From NCBI GenBank assembly GCA_964492555.1, contig CAZBKQ010000007.1:1-64000 (forward strand): DNA of 64,000 nt, read 5' to 3'. The notes beneath the pieces are model-generated. The model ran no database searches. It saw nothing but the letters and a program-made list of their open reading frames with translations, and was not told the origin of the DNA. The position numbers and the translations under genes are program-made. Positions 43,511 through 52,964 of this stretch are shown here, piece by piece (position 1 is the stretch's first letter; every line of letters starts with the position of its first letter). The DNA is from GCA-2709075 sp964492555 (GTDB taxonomy: Bacteria > Pseudomonadota > Alphaproteobacteria > MPNO01 > UBA2964).

Positions 43511-44566
43511 TTATTGCGAGACTTTGCGGGGCGGCACGTAGAACTGCCGCCCGTACCAGCGCCAACGCCCACCCTTGTCATGCAGGGTGCAGTTGATACG
43601 CGAGCGTCCCACCGGGAACGGCTTGGTCATCCGGACTTCGACACGGGCCTCACCCAGCCGTTCAATCCGTAATTTCTCCTCGCTGGAGGCGTAACAATTC
43701 AGCCTGTCCAGCTTGCCGACGCTTTCACCGTTTACGGTAAATCCGAATGCTGGCGGGTTTGCGCCCCTGGTCAGATACGGGTCGGCAGGCGTTATATCGG
43801 TGGCGTTAAGCGGCAGCGCCCTGCCCGCCAGACGCAGGCGCTCAACGCCGCCAAACGTTTCGTTAAAGGCGAAGCGCGGCAAGTAAAAGAAGTTGGCCGC
43901 GCGATGCAAAACGCCCGAGTGCTGGCCGAACCCGACCGTAAACCCGGCCTTTTTCGACGCGTTGCCGACCGCGACACTGTATTCGCCATAGGGATAGGCG
44001 ATCATTTCCGGGACAAAACCGAGTTCCGCCTGAAAGCGGGCGTTGGATTTTTTCAGCTCCGCCGCGATGTCTTCCGGCGGCAATAAGGGCAAATGGGGGT
44101 GGGACGCGGTCTGGCTGCCGATCGTTACGCCGGCCTGATGCAGCTCGCGGATCTGGTCCCAGCTCATGTAACCAGGGAACTTCCGGTCGATGGCGTCGGT
44201 CGCCACGAAGAGCGTAAAAGGCAGATTCGCCGCCCGCAGCCGCGGCCAGGCATTCTGATAAACCGACAGGAATGCGTCATCAACGGAAAGCCCGACGGTC
44301 TTTTCCGGAAGATCATCGCCCTTGCGCAGCGCCGATACGATTTCGTGAACCGGACGGACGGTAAATTCGCCGCCGATCAAAGTTTCAAGATGCGCCTCGA
44401 ACTGATCGATCCGGACATTGGTTGACGGATGTTCGCTCTCACCAAACCGGTGATACATCAGGATGACGGCGGAATTCGCGGCCACGGCCTGCTCCGTCAG
44501 CAGGAGCAAGGCCCCGAGCGCGGCTACGGTTCTGACCAGAGCCCGTTTCGATAAGGACATATTCAT
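43511..44566 (-). CDS. Polysaccharide deacetylase (NodB-fold) family protein, variant metal site
   Basis: The 351-aa protein has a signal peptide (NMSLSKRALVRTVAALGALL, cleaved near AVAAN), a NodB-fold domain (about 35-230) and an extra C-terminal beta domain (to 351) ending in aromatic WRWYGRQFY. NodB motif 1 is SVDD (D96, D97). In motif 2 the first metal His is replaced by Gln: SQTASHPHL (Q152, H156). Motif 3 is AYPYGEY. It may use an altered metal site or be a carbohydrate-binding relative. A GTG at 44578 could also be the start. It neighbours two other peptidoglycan genes. Confidence 0.85.
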   Translation of the reverse strand: MNMSLSKRALVRTVAALGALLLLTEQAVAANSAVILMYHRFGESEHPSTNVRIDQFEAHLETLIGGEFTVRPVHEIVSALRKGDDLPEKTVGLSVDDAFLSVYQNAWPRLRAANLPFTLFVATDAIDRKFPGYMSWDQIRELHQAGVTIGSQTASHPHLPLLPPEDIAAELKKSNARFQAELGFVPEMIAYPYGEYSVAVGNASKKAGFTVGFGQHSGVLHRAANFFYLPRFAFNETFGGVERLRLAGRALPLNATDITPADPYLTRGANPPAFGFTVNGESVGKLDRLNCYASSEEKLRIERLGEARVEVRMTKPFPVGRSRINCTLHDKGGRWRWYGRQFYVPPRKVSQ

Positions 44567-44675
44567 AACCAGTGACACTCAACCCCGAACCGCGATGGGC
44601 CGTTTACGCGCCGATAGCGGTTCCTGATATTTATATGTCGCCGATTTCAGGAAAAAATGCAACAAAACGGATGGG

Positions 44676-45230
44676 TTACACCATCATCCGGCGCGGCAGT
44701 TCCCCATCGCCGATCAACGGATATTTGCGGGAATCGAACAGTTGATAATGCCACCATTCGTTCCTGTAAAAATCCCACCCCGCATCCGTCATGATACCCA
44801 GCAGAATAAATCGATTGCGCCGCGCCTCTGCTGAAACGTCCCGTGCGCCGTGATGCGACAGCGGTGTAAAGGCGTCGAACCCGGTGCCCATGTCAAGCGG
44901 GGTACCGTCCTCAGCCAACAATGTCAGATCGACCGCGACGCCGCGCGAATGGGGCGATCCGCGTTCCGGGTGGGCGAGAAAATCCGGATCCGGCGTATGA
45001 TTCCACAGCGTCCACTGAGCCTCGGTCGGGCGAAACGCATCGAAGATCAGAAGCCGGAGTCCGATATCCGCGGCACCGTCACGCGCCCGGGCGAGCGCCT
45101 CCGCCGCGTCGGTGTGGAGATAGCATACCGGAGTCGCGTAAACCGGCGCGCCGGTGAAATTTTCATGCGTCGCATAGGCAAGCCGGATATCGACTTCGAA
45201 TTCAGACCCGTTTATTTCTTTAAGCATCAT
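44676..45230 (-). CDS. ddpX: D-alanyl-D-alanine dipeptidase (VanX/DdpX family)
   Basis: The 184-aa zinc peptidase has all family ligands: H94 and D101 in SPHSRGVAVDLTL, E158 and H161 in NEWWHYQLF, and the conserved Arg in FDAFRPTEAQ. Spacing (His to Asp 7, Glu to His 3) is that of VanX. It hydrolyses D-Ala-D-Ala. No van ligase or regulator is present, so this is the chromosomal recycling type and not evidence for glycopeptide resistance. No signal peptide, so cytoplasmic. It is divergent from tsaB. Confidence 0.93.
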   Translation of the reverse strand: MMLKEINGSEFEVDIRLAYATHENFTGAPVYATPVCYLHTDAAEALARARDGAADIGLRLLIFDAFRPTEAQWTLWNHTPDPDFLAHPERGSPHSRGVAVDLTLLAEDGTPLDMGTGFDAFTPLSHHGARDVSAEARRNRFILLGIMTDAGWDFYRNEWWHYQLFDSRKYPLIGDGELPRRMMV

Positions 45231-45290
45231 GGCAGAAAAAATTGCAGATTGTGTTCCGCGAAAACCCTATCACAGCAACGGGATGACCGC

Positions 45291-45983
45291 ATGATCGCGC
45301 TGGGGATCGATACGTCGGGCGCCGCTTGCGCCGCGGCCGTGTGGCGGGACGGTGAAACGCTTGCGGCGCACCGCCGGGATATGGCGCGCGGCCACGCGGA
45401 GGCCTTGATGCCGATGATCGGCGAGGCGCTTGCCGATGCGGCAATCTCATACGACGAAATCGATATAATCGGTGCGACCACCGGGCCCGGCTCCTTTACG
45501 GGCGTGCGGACCGGCTTGGCGGCATCGCGGGGTTTGTCGCTCGCGCTGGGATGTCCGTTGTCGGGTGTCACGACATTCGAGGCCGTCGCCGCCGCCGCGG
45601 CGCGCGCGGTTTCGCCGGGTCGTGGGGGGGCGCTTTGGGTGGTGCTTGAAACGCGGCGCACGGATTTTTTTCTTCAGAAGTTTGAGATGCGGGACGCCGC
45701 CGCGATCCCGGTGACCGAACCCGTCGCGGAAGACGCCGCCGCCGCGCGTGCCTTGCTGGAAGACGGATGCCTCGCCGCCGGCGACGGGCTGGCGCGCCTG
45801 CGCGAACAAGCCGCCTTGTCCGAAAATGTTCAGGAAGCGACGGATTGCCGCACGCCCGATGCCGCGCTCGTTGCGGAAATGGCGGTCCGGAAATCCGGTT
45901 CCGTCGAGGGTCCGGTCAGACCGCTTTATATTCATCCGCCACAGGCGGCATTGCCGCGAAACGGCGGGCGGTTGCGGCCATGA
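45291..45983 (+). CDS. tsaB: tRNA threonylcarbamoyladenosine biosynthesis protein TsaB
   Basis: TsaB supports TsaD in making t6A37 in tRNAs that read ANN codons. The 230-aa protein has the ASKHA fold start (LGIDTSGAACAAAVWRDG), GPGSFTGVRTGLAASRGLSL and a degenerate C-terminal half, as usual. A much longer upstream frame is an antisense shadow of ddpX; the ATG at 45291 gives the standard N-terminus. Its stop overlaps the rimI start in ATGA. Confidence 0.95.
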   Translation: MIALGIDTSGAACAAAVWRDGETLAAHRRDMARGHAEALMPMIGEALADAAISYDEIDIIGATTGPGSFTGVRTGLAASRGLSLALGCPLSGVTTFEAVAAAAARAVSPGRGGALWVVLETRRTDFFLQKFEMRDAAAIPVTEPVAEDAAAARALLEDGCLAAGDGLARLREQAALSENVQEATDCRTPDAALVAEMAVRKSGSVEGPVRPLYIHPPQAALPRNGGRLRP

Positions 45984-46492
45984 GAAAACTGGCGGAAGAC
46001 GGACGCCCCTTGCCGGGTCACCACATCGAAACGCTTTCCGGCGGTGATCTCGGCGTCGTTGCGCGTATTCACGCCAAGTGCTTTTTCGATGCCTGGGATG
46101 AGGACATGCTGACGCAGATCCTCGAAATGCCCGGTTCGTTCGGGCTGGTGGCGCGCCGGCCCAGATTTGATTCCATCGCGGGGTTTGCGCTGGCGCGCGT
46201 CGCGGCGGATGAATGCGAGCTGCTCTCGCTCGGGGTGTCGCCGGAATGCCGCAGCCAGGGGATCGCGACCGCCCTGCTGCGCGGATCGATGTCGCGCGCC
46301 GCCGCGGAAAGGGCGCGCTGGTTTTTTCTGGAGGTCGCGACGGATAACGAGGCCGCGCGGCGGCTCTATCGCGCGCACGGTCTGGTCAAGGTCGGCGCCC
46401 GTCCGGACTATTATGAAAATGAAGACGGCAGCCGGACAGACGCCCATACCATGCGGTGCGATCTCGGCGATCTGCTGCCGGGACGTTCCTGA
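45980..46492 (+). CDS. rimI: Ribosomal protein S18-alanine N-acetyltransferase
   Basis: The 170-aa GNAT acetyltransferase has the acetyl-CoA loop (LLSLGVSPECRSQGIATALL) and the C-terminal EVATDNEAARRLYRAHGLVKVG, including the NxxAxxLY motif of RimI. It follows tsaB with overlap, the standard pairing, which makes the S18 assignment likely although GNAT substrates are otherwise hard to read. The first 20 residues differ from E. coli RimI. Confidence 0.92.
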   Translation: MRKLAEDGRPLPGHHIETLSGGDLGVVARIHAKCFFDAWDEDMLTQILEMPGSFGLVARRPRFDSIAGFALARVAADECELLSLGVSPECRSQGIATALLRGSMSRAAAERARWFFLEVATDNEAARRLYRAHGLVKVGARPDYYENEDGSRTDAHTMRCDLGDLLPGRS

Positions 46493-46500
46493 CGCTTTTT

Positions 46501-46770
46501 TCAGTTTTTGCGAATGCGCAGGAGATGAAGTCCGTCGGGGGGCTGATCCGGTTGCGGTTTCAGCGACAGGATGTCGTGACCGAGTTCCGCCACGGAGTCG
46601 GGCACATTTTTCAGCGGCTCCTCGCCCCGCAGACGAATCTCCGCGACGTCTCCCGCGGCCATTTTCTCAATAAGCAGGCGCGTTCTGACAAAAGTCATCG
46701 GACAGATATCGGCGGTGATGTCCAGCCGGTGATCCGCCGTTTCAGCTATTTCTGGCGCGGGCGCTTTCAT
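46501..46770 (-). CDS. TusA-family sulfurtransferase-like protein
   Basis: The 89-aa protein has the TusA fold with the conserved Cys in DICPMTFVRTRLLIEKM. The usual CPxP reads CPMT here, as in a TusA-like subgroup. TusA passes sulfur for tRNA thiolation or other sulfur routes; the specific pathway here is unknown. It converges on rimI and is divergent from fur. Confidence 0.88.
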   Translation of the reverse strand: MKAPAPEIAETADHRLDITADICPMTFVRTRLLIEKMAAGDVAEIRLRGEEPLKNVPDSVAELGHDILSLKPQPDQPPDGLHLLRIRKN

Positions 46771-46883
46771 ACCTAAAATCCGTAAACTGTCACCAATTAT
46801 ATAGGGCCGGGTGTGGAAAAGACACGTCGGGCGGGCCTTCTACGCCATAGGCGAACCCCGGCGACTGGTGTATAGTGCGCGCC

Positions 46884-47345
46884 ATGACAGCGAGATCCGC
46901 GCAATCGCGCAAGGCTTCCGAAAAAATATCGGAACTGGAGCGCGCCTGCATCGAAAAGGGCATGAAGATGACCGAGCAGCGACGGGTCATCGCGCGCGTT
47001 CTCTCTGAATCGACCGATCACCCCGATGTGGAAGAAGTCTATCGCCGTTCCGCGAAATACGATTCCGGTATCAGCATCGCGACGGTCTATCGCACGCTCA
47101 GGCTTTTCGACATCGCCAATATCATCGACCGTCTCGAATTCGGCGACGGGCGCGCGCGTTATGAGATTTCCGACGAAGACGGCCATCATCATCATCTGAT
47201 TGACATGAAAACCGGTCAGGTGGTTGAGTTTGAGGACGACAAGCTTGAACAGCTCAAGGCGCGTATCGCAAATGAGCTGGGGTACAAGCTGATCGGGGAC
47301 CGGCTTGATCTATATGGTGTCCCCCTGGAAGACGACGATGGATAG
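46884..47345 (+). CDS. fur: Fur-family transcriptional regulator (Fur/Mur type)
   Basis: The 153-aa regulator has a winged helix at about 25-80 (MTEQRRVIARVL, SIATVYRTLRLFDIANIIDR), the metal-binding HHHH at 101-104, and a C-terminal dimer domain. The C-terminal CxxC pairs of classic Fur are absent, as in alphaproteobacterial Fur, some of which respond to manganese (Mur). TATAGT at 46871-46876 lies only a few bases before the ATG, so a very short leader or leaderless message is possible. A single neighbour, olsB, follows after 68 bases. Confidence 0.92.
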   Translation: MTARSAQSRKASEKISELERACIEKGMKMTEQRRVIARVLSESTDHPDVEEVYRRSAKYDSGISIATVYRTLRLFDIANIIDRLEFGDGRARYEISDEDGHHHHLIDMKTGQVVEFEDDKLEQLKARIANELGYKLIGDRLDLYGVPLEDDDG

Positions 47346-47413
47346 GGGCAGCTTGCGGCGCGGGGCTATGACAGCCGGCGGGCCCGGGCATTTCAGCAAG
47401 GACGGCATCTCGG

Positions 47414-48253
47414 ATGGCGGGTTCGGTTAATCCAGTTTCAGACGTTTCCGGCGGGGTCGCGATAACACCGATCCACGCCGGTAATCTGGTCGCGCGGATG
47501 GCGGATGGCGAGGCCGATCTCGATGCCGCACAGGCGCTCCGTTATCGCGTGTTCTATGAGGAAATGAACGCGCGCCCGGACGCCGCGACGGCAGAGCGGA
47601 AACGCGATTTCGATTCGTTCGACACGGTGTGCGATCACTTGCTGGTCATTGACGAGGACCGGACGGACATCCCCGGCGGTGTTGTCGGGACCTATCGCCT
47701 GTTGTTGCGCAGCGTGGCCGAGCGCCATAACGGGTTTTATTCCGCCGACGAATATAATATCGAGCCCTTGCTGGCGCTCGACGGCGACATCATGGAGCTG
47801 GGCCGGTCTTGCGTCGACGCCGCTAATCGGAACAAGCCGACGATGCAGCTCTTGTGGCGGGCGATCGCGCAATATGTGTTTTCCAATGACGTAAAGGCGA
47901 TGTTCGGCTGCGCGAGTTTTCCGGGCGCCGATCCGCAAGCGCTCGCGCCGGTGCTGTCCTACCTCTATCATTTTCACCTTGCTCCTGAGGATTTGCGGCC
48001 CGTCGCGTTGCCGGAACGATATGTCGATATGTGCCTGATGGACCGGGATCAGATCGACCCCAAACGCGCGCTCGCGAAGGTGCCGCCCCTGATAAAGGGA
48101 TATTTGCGCCTCGGTGGATTTATCGGAGACGGGGCGGTGGTCGACGAACAGTTCAATACCACTGACGTTTGTGTCGTCGTGATGACCGAACGGGTGACGG
48201 ACAAATACTTCAAACATTATGAACGGTCGGCAAGCAGGACTGCCGGCGACTGA
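47414..48253 (+). CDS. olsB: L-ornithine N-alpha-acyltransferase (ornithine lipid synthesis)
   Basis: OlsB attaches a 3-hydroxy fatty acid to ornithine to make lyso-ornithine lipid. The 279-aa GNAT-like protein has the family order: ALRYRVFYEEMNA, a long acidic region, GTYRLLLRSVAERHNGFYSA, IMELGRSCVDAANRN, and GYLRLGGFIGDGAVVDEQFN. It overlaps olsA by 35 bases. Ornithine lipids replace phospholipids when phosphate is scarce; a full Pho box is not visible upstream, only one seven-base unit. Confidence 0.93.
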   Translation: MAGSVNPVSDVSGGVAITPIHAGNLVARMADGEADLDAAQALRYRVFYEEMNARPDAATAERKRDFDSFDTVCDHLLVIDEDRTDIPGGVVGTYRLLLRSVAERHNGFYSADEYNIEPLLALDGDIMELGRSCVDAANRNKPTMQLLWRAIAQYVFSNDVKAMFGCASFPGADPQALAPVLSYLYHFHLAPEDLRPVALPERYVDMCLMDRDQIDPKRALAKVPPLIKGYLRLGGFIGDGAVVDEQFNTTDVCVVVMTERVTDKYFKHYERSASRTAGD

Positions 48254-49073
48254 TCGATTCAGTTCCCGCGGCAAGGCGATTTTCCGGCTTTGCGGGCTTG
48301 TGGTTCTCACCCTGGGCCTGATGCCGCCGCAGATTTGCGCGCTGTTGTTGCGCCTTCCGGCGGCGCGCGCCATTCCCCGGCTATGGCATCGCGTGGCCGT
48401 GCGCATCATGGGTTGGCGTGTTGTGGTGCATGGCGCGCCGTCCCATGCGCCGCGCACGCTTTATGTCGCCAACCATGCCTCTTATTCCGATATCGTGGTT
48501 CTCGGCTCGCTCGCGGACATCAATTTCATCGCGAAGGCGGAGGTGGCTGGTTGGCCGGTTTTCGGATTTCTAGCCCGGCTGCATGGCACCATGTTTATCG
48601 AGCGCCGCGGCGCGAAGGCGGCCGCGCAGCGGGATGAGATCGCCAACCGACTCGACAAGGGTCACAAGCTGGTCCTGTTCGCCGAAGGCACCAGCAATGA
48701 CGGCATCCACGTCCAGCCTTTCAAGAGCGCCCTGTTTTCGGTTGTGCATGGCGCGGCGGACGGCCCGGAAATTACCCTGCAGCCGGTCTCTATCGCCTAC
48801 ACCCGGCTGGACGGTGTCCCGGTCGGGCGAACGTTTCTGTCGCATTTTGCATGGTACGGCGATATGACGCTGGTGCCGCATTTGCTCGAATTGCTGGGGC
48901 TCGGTTCTGTGACCATAGAGGTGACGTTTCACGAACCGGTTGATGCGTCCCGGTTCGAAACACGGCGCGCGCTCGCGGAATATTGCCACGGGGTGGTTTC
49001 TTCCGGTGTCGCGGCCTCGAACGCCGGCACCGCGTCTGACAGGGCCGCCGTAACGGCGCGCGCAAATTCTTGA
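48219..49073 (+). CDS. olsA: Lyso-ornithine lipid O-acyltransferase (PlsC family)
   Basis: OlsA adds the second acyl chain to lyso-ornithine lipid. The 284-aa membrane-associated protein has an N-terminal hydrophobic segment (LCGLVVLTLGLMPPQICALL), the catalytic H86-x4-D91 (NHASYSD) and the substrate motif E156-G-T (FAEGTSNDG). PlsC-like enzymes can also make phosphatidic acid; the overlap with olsB makes the ornithine lipid role likely. The ATG lies inside the olsB coding end. Confidence 0.9.
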   Translation: MNGRQAGLPATDRFSSRGKAIFRLCGLVVLTLGLMPPQICALLLRLPAARAIPRLWHRVAVRIMGWRVVVHGAPSHAPRTLYVANHASYSDIVVLGSLADINFIAKAEVAGWPVFGFLARLHGTMFIERRGAKAAAQRDEIANRLDKGHKLVLFAEGTSNDGIHVQPFKSALFSVVHGAADGPEITLQPVSIAYTRLDGVPVGRTFLSHFAWYGDMTLVPHLLELLGLGSVTIEVTFHEPVDASRFETRRALAEYCHGVVSSGVAASNAGTASDRAAVTARANS

Positions 49074-49125
49074 CAGCCCTTGCGGGGGTGATAGTGTCGG
49101 AATCAGGCAGAAGCCGCGATTTCCA

Positions 49126-50504
49126 ATGGGTGGCGGCCATTTTCCGGCCCCTTCGACAAATCGTTCCGCGATAGAAAACTTGGCCAAAAAAGTCTTTATC
49201 AAAAGCTACGGATGCCAGATGAACGTCTACGATTCTGATCGTATGGCGGATGTTCTGGCGCCGGAGGGGTATGCCCGCACCGATGACGCGGACGATGCCG
49301 ATCTGGTTATTCTGAACACCTGTCATATACGGGAAAAAGCGGCGGAAAAGGTGTATTCCGAACTCGGCCGCCTGCGCCGAAAGGACGGTCCGGTGATCGC
49401 GGTGGCGGGCTGCGTCGCCCAGGCCGAGGGCGAGGAAGTGCTGCGCCGCGCGCCAAATGTCGATCTTGTGGTCGGGCCGCAGACCTATCACCGCCTGCCC
49501 CAGCTATTGCGCGACGCAGCGCGGAAGCGCGGCGTGGTCGATACGGATTTTCCGGCCGAGACGAAATTCGGCGACATGCCGCCGCCGGCCCTCGGTGGCC
49601 CGGCGGCTTTTCTGACGATCCAGGAAGGGTGCGACAAGTTCTGTGCCTTTTGCGTCGTGCCTTATACGCGCGGCGCCGAATATTCCCGGCCCGGCGACGA
49701 GGTGATCGAGGAGGCGCGCGGGCTGGTGGCCGCGGGGGCGCGGGAAATCACGCTGCTCGGTCAGAACGTCAACGCCTATCACGGCTGTGATGACGGGCTT
49801 GCCGGGTTGATCCGGATGCTCGATGAAATCGACGGGCTTGATCGTATTCGTTATACGACCTCGCATCCCAGGGACATGTCCGACGCGTTGATCGCGGCCC
49901 ATGCGGAGATCCCGTCGCTGATGCCCTATCTGCATCTGCCGGTGCAGTCCGGCTCCGACGGAATCTTGAAGCGGATGAACCGCCAGCATGCCGCGGCGGA
50001 TTATGAAGAGATTATCGTGCGAATTCGCGCGGCGCGCCCCGATATCGCGCTGTCTTCCGATTTTATCGTCGGCCATCCCGGTGAAAGCGACGCGGATTTC
50101 GAGGAAACGCTGGCCCTGATCGAAAGGGTTCGTTACGCGCAGGCCTATTCATTCAAATACAGCCCGCGCCCCGGCACGCCGGCGGCGGAGGCCGATGACC
50201 AGGTGCCGGAACCGGTCAAGGCCGAGCGCCTCGCGCGGCTCCAGGAATTGCTCAACCGTCATCAACTCGAATTCAACGATCAATTCGTCGGGCGGGACAT
50301 GGCGGTCCTGTTGGACCGCGCCGGGCGCCGGGACGGCCAGTTGGCCGGGCGTAGCCCCTATAACCAGGCGGTGCATGTGACATTCTCCGGCGCGGAGGAA
50401 GCGCGCGCGTTTCTGGGCCGGATCGTTACCGTGCGGATTGCGGAGGCCAAGCCGAACTCGTTGTCAGGAACTCCGGTAGCGGATCCAGCGATGGAGGGTG
50501 CGGC

Positions 50505-50508
<4 letters not shown>
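49126..50508 (+). CDS. miaB: tRNA-2-methylthio-N6-isopentenyladenosine synthase
   Basis: The 460-aa radical SAM methylthiotransferase adds a methylthio group to i6A37. It has the N-terminal auxiliary cluster cysteines (SYGCQMNVYDSDRM, NTCHIREKA, VAGCVAQAEG), the SAM cluster motif EGCDKFCAFCVVPYTRG (near residue 168) and a C-terminal TRAM domain. It starts the series miaB-phoH-ybeY-corC-lnt, all with overlapping ends. Confidence 0.96.
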
Positions 50509-51530
<1,022 letters not shown>

Positions 51531-52043
51531 CGCCGCGACCGCGACTATTGTCGTCGATGTCCGTGATCCCGCGTGGGACGCGGCGCTGCCCGATGCATCC
51601 GTGTTGTGCCGGAACGCCGCGAACGCGGTTCTGGATGCGGAATCGGTGCCTCGCGCCGGGACGGAAATAGGCGTGGTGCTGGCCGATGACGCGCTGGTCC
51701 GCGACCTCAACCGCGACTGGCGCGGCATCGACGCGCCGACCGACGTTTTGTCTTTTGGCGCGGAGGAGCCCGACCCCGCGCCCGGGGCCCCGCGGCTGCT
51801 TGGCGATGTGGTGGTCGCGTTGGGCGTCGCCGCGCGGGATGCCGAGGCCGACGGCGTTTCGTTGCGGAATCATCTTTCCCACCTGATCGTCCATGGCGTT
51901 TTTCATCTGCTGGGCTATGATCACGAAGACGATATGCAGGCGGAATGCATGGAGGCGAGAGAAACCGACGTGTTGCGTGATCTCGGGATCGGCGATCCCT
52001 ATCGCGATAAGCCGCTCGTTCGACGCGCGGGAGAGGCCAGCTG

Positions 52044-52964
52044 ATGGCCGGACCCCTGAATGCCGGCGCGGACAACGACCCCGTCAATGATCAGCGCGAT
52101 GAGGGGTCCGCCGGACGGCCCGCAAAATCATGGTGGCGGCGGCTGTTTTTCCGCTCGCGTTCTAATGGCGGGGATCTCCGCGATACCATTGAGGAGCTGA
52201 TCGACGAACAGGAGGAAACCGGCGAATTGCCGGCCTCCGCCGACGAACTGACCCTGCTTCGCAATATCCTCAATCTTCATGGGCTGACGGTTTATGACAT
52301 CATGGTGCCGCGCGCCGATATCGTCGCGGTCGATATCCGTACCACGCTTGCCGATCTTGTCGGGCTGATGAGCGAGGAAGCCCATTCGCGAATCCCGGTT
52401 TACAGGGAAACGCTGGATGACATCGCGGGCATGGTTCACATCAAGGACGTGCTGGAAAGCTGGACGCGCGATAATCAGGGGGACCTCGCCGATCTGGTGC
52501 GCCCGGTGCTTTTCGTGGCGCCGTCCACGCCGATCCTTGAACTCTTGCTGCAGATGCGCGTCCGGCGGGTCCACATGGCGCTGGTCGTTGATGAATTCGG
52601 CGGAATTGACGGGTTGGCGACGATCGAGGACCTGGTCGAGGAAATCGTCGGCGAGATTGAGGACGAGCACGACGAAGACGAAACCCCCCGGATGGTCGAA
52701 TACCGGAACGGCACGGTCGAGGCGGATGCCCGCGTGCCGATAATGGATTTTGAAGAGCGGATGGGTGAGTTCCTGACCGATTCCGAGCGGGAAGAAGATA
52801 TCGATACGCTGGGCGGGCTGGTGTTTTTTCTGGCCGGCAGGGTCCCCGCAAAGGGTGAAATCATTGCGCACAGCTCCGGCCTGGAGTTTCAGATTCTTGA
52901 CGCGGATCCCCGGCGAATCCGGCGCATGCGGATCGCTATTCCCGCCGCGCCGGAGGATTGCTGA
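52044..52964 (+). CDS. CBS-domain protein, CorC/hemolysin C family
   Basis: The 306-aa protein has two CBS domains (about 80-195: DIMVPRADIVAVD and RVRRVHMALVVDEFGGIDG) and a C-terminal CorC_HlyC domain (about 215-300, TLGGLVFFLAGRVPAKGEI). No N-terminal membrane domain is present, as in CorC. E. coli CorC is linked to magnesium and cobalt efflux; the function here is inferred from position between ybeY and lnt, the same order as in E. coli. Confidence 0.92.
   Translation: MAGPLNAGADNDPVNDQRDEGSAGRPAKSWWRRLFFRSRSNGGDLRDTIEELIDEQEETGELPASADELTLLRNILNLHGLTVYDIMVPRADIVAVDIRTTLADLVGLMSEEAHSRIPVYRETLDDIAGMVHIKDVLESWTRDNQGDLADLVRPVLFVAPSTPILELLLQMRVRRVHMALVVDEFGGIDGLATIEDLVEEIVGEIEDEHDEDETPRMVEYRNGTVEADARVPIMDFEERMGEFLTDSEREEDIDTLGGLVFFLAGRVPAKGEIIAHSSGLEFQILDADPRRIRRMRIAIPAAPEDC

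Noticed and set aside
44676..45230. Glycopeptide resistance (vanX)
   Set aside because: No vanH, vanA or regulator genes are nearby and the neighbourhood is core genome; a recycling dipeptidase is the better reading.
47365..47390. Pho box upstream of olsB
   Set aside because: Only one seven-base unit is present; the partner unit at 11-base spacing is missing.
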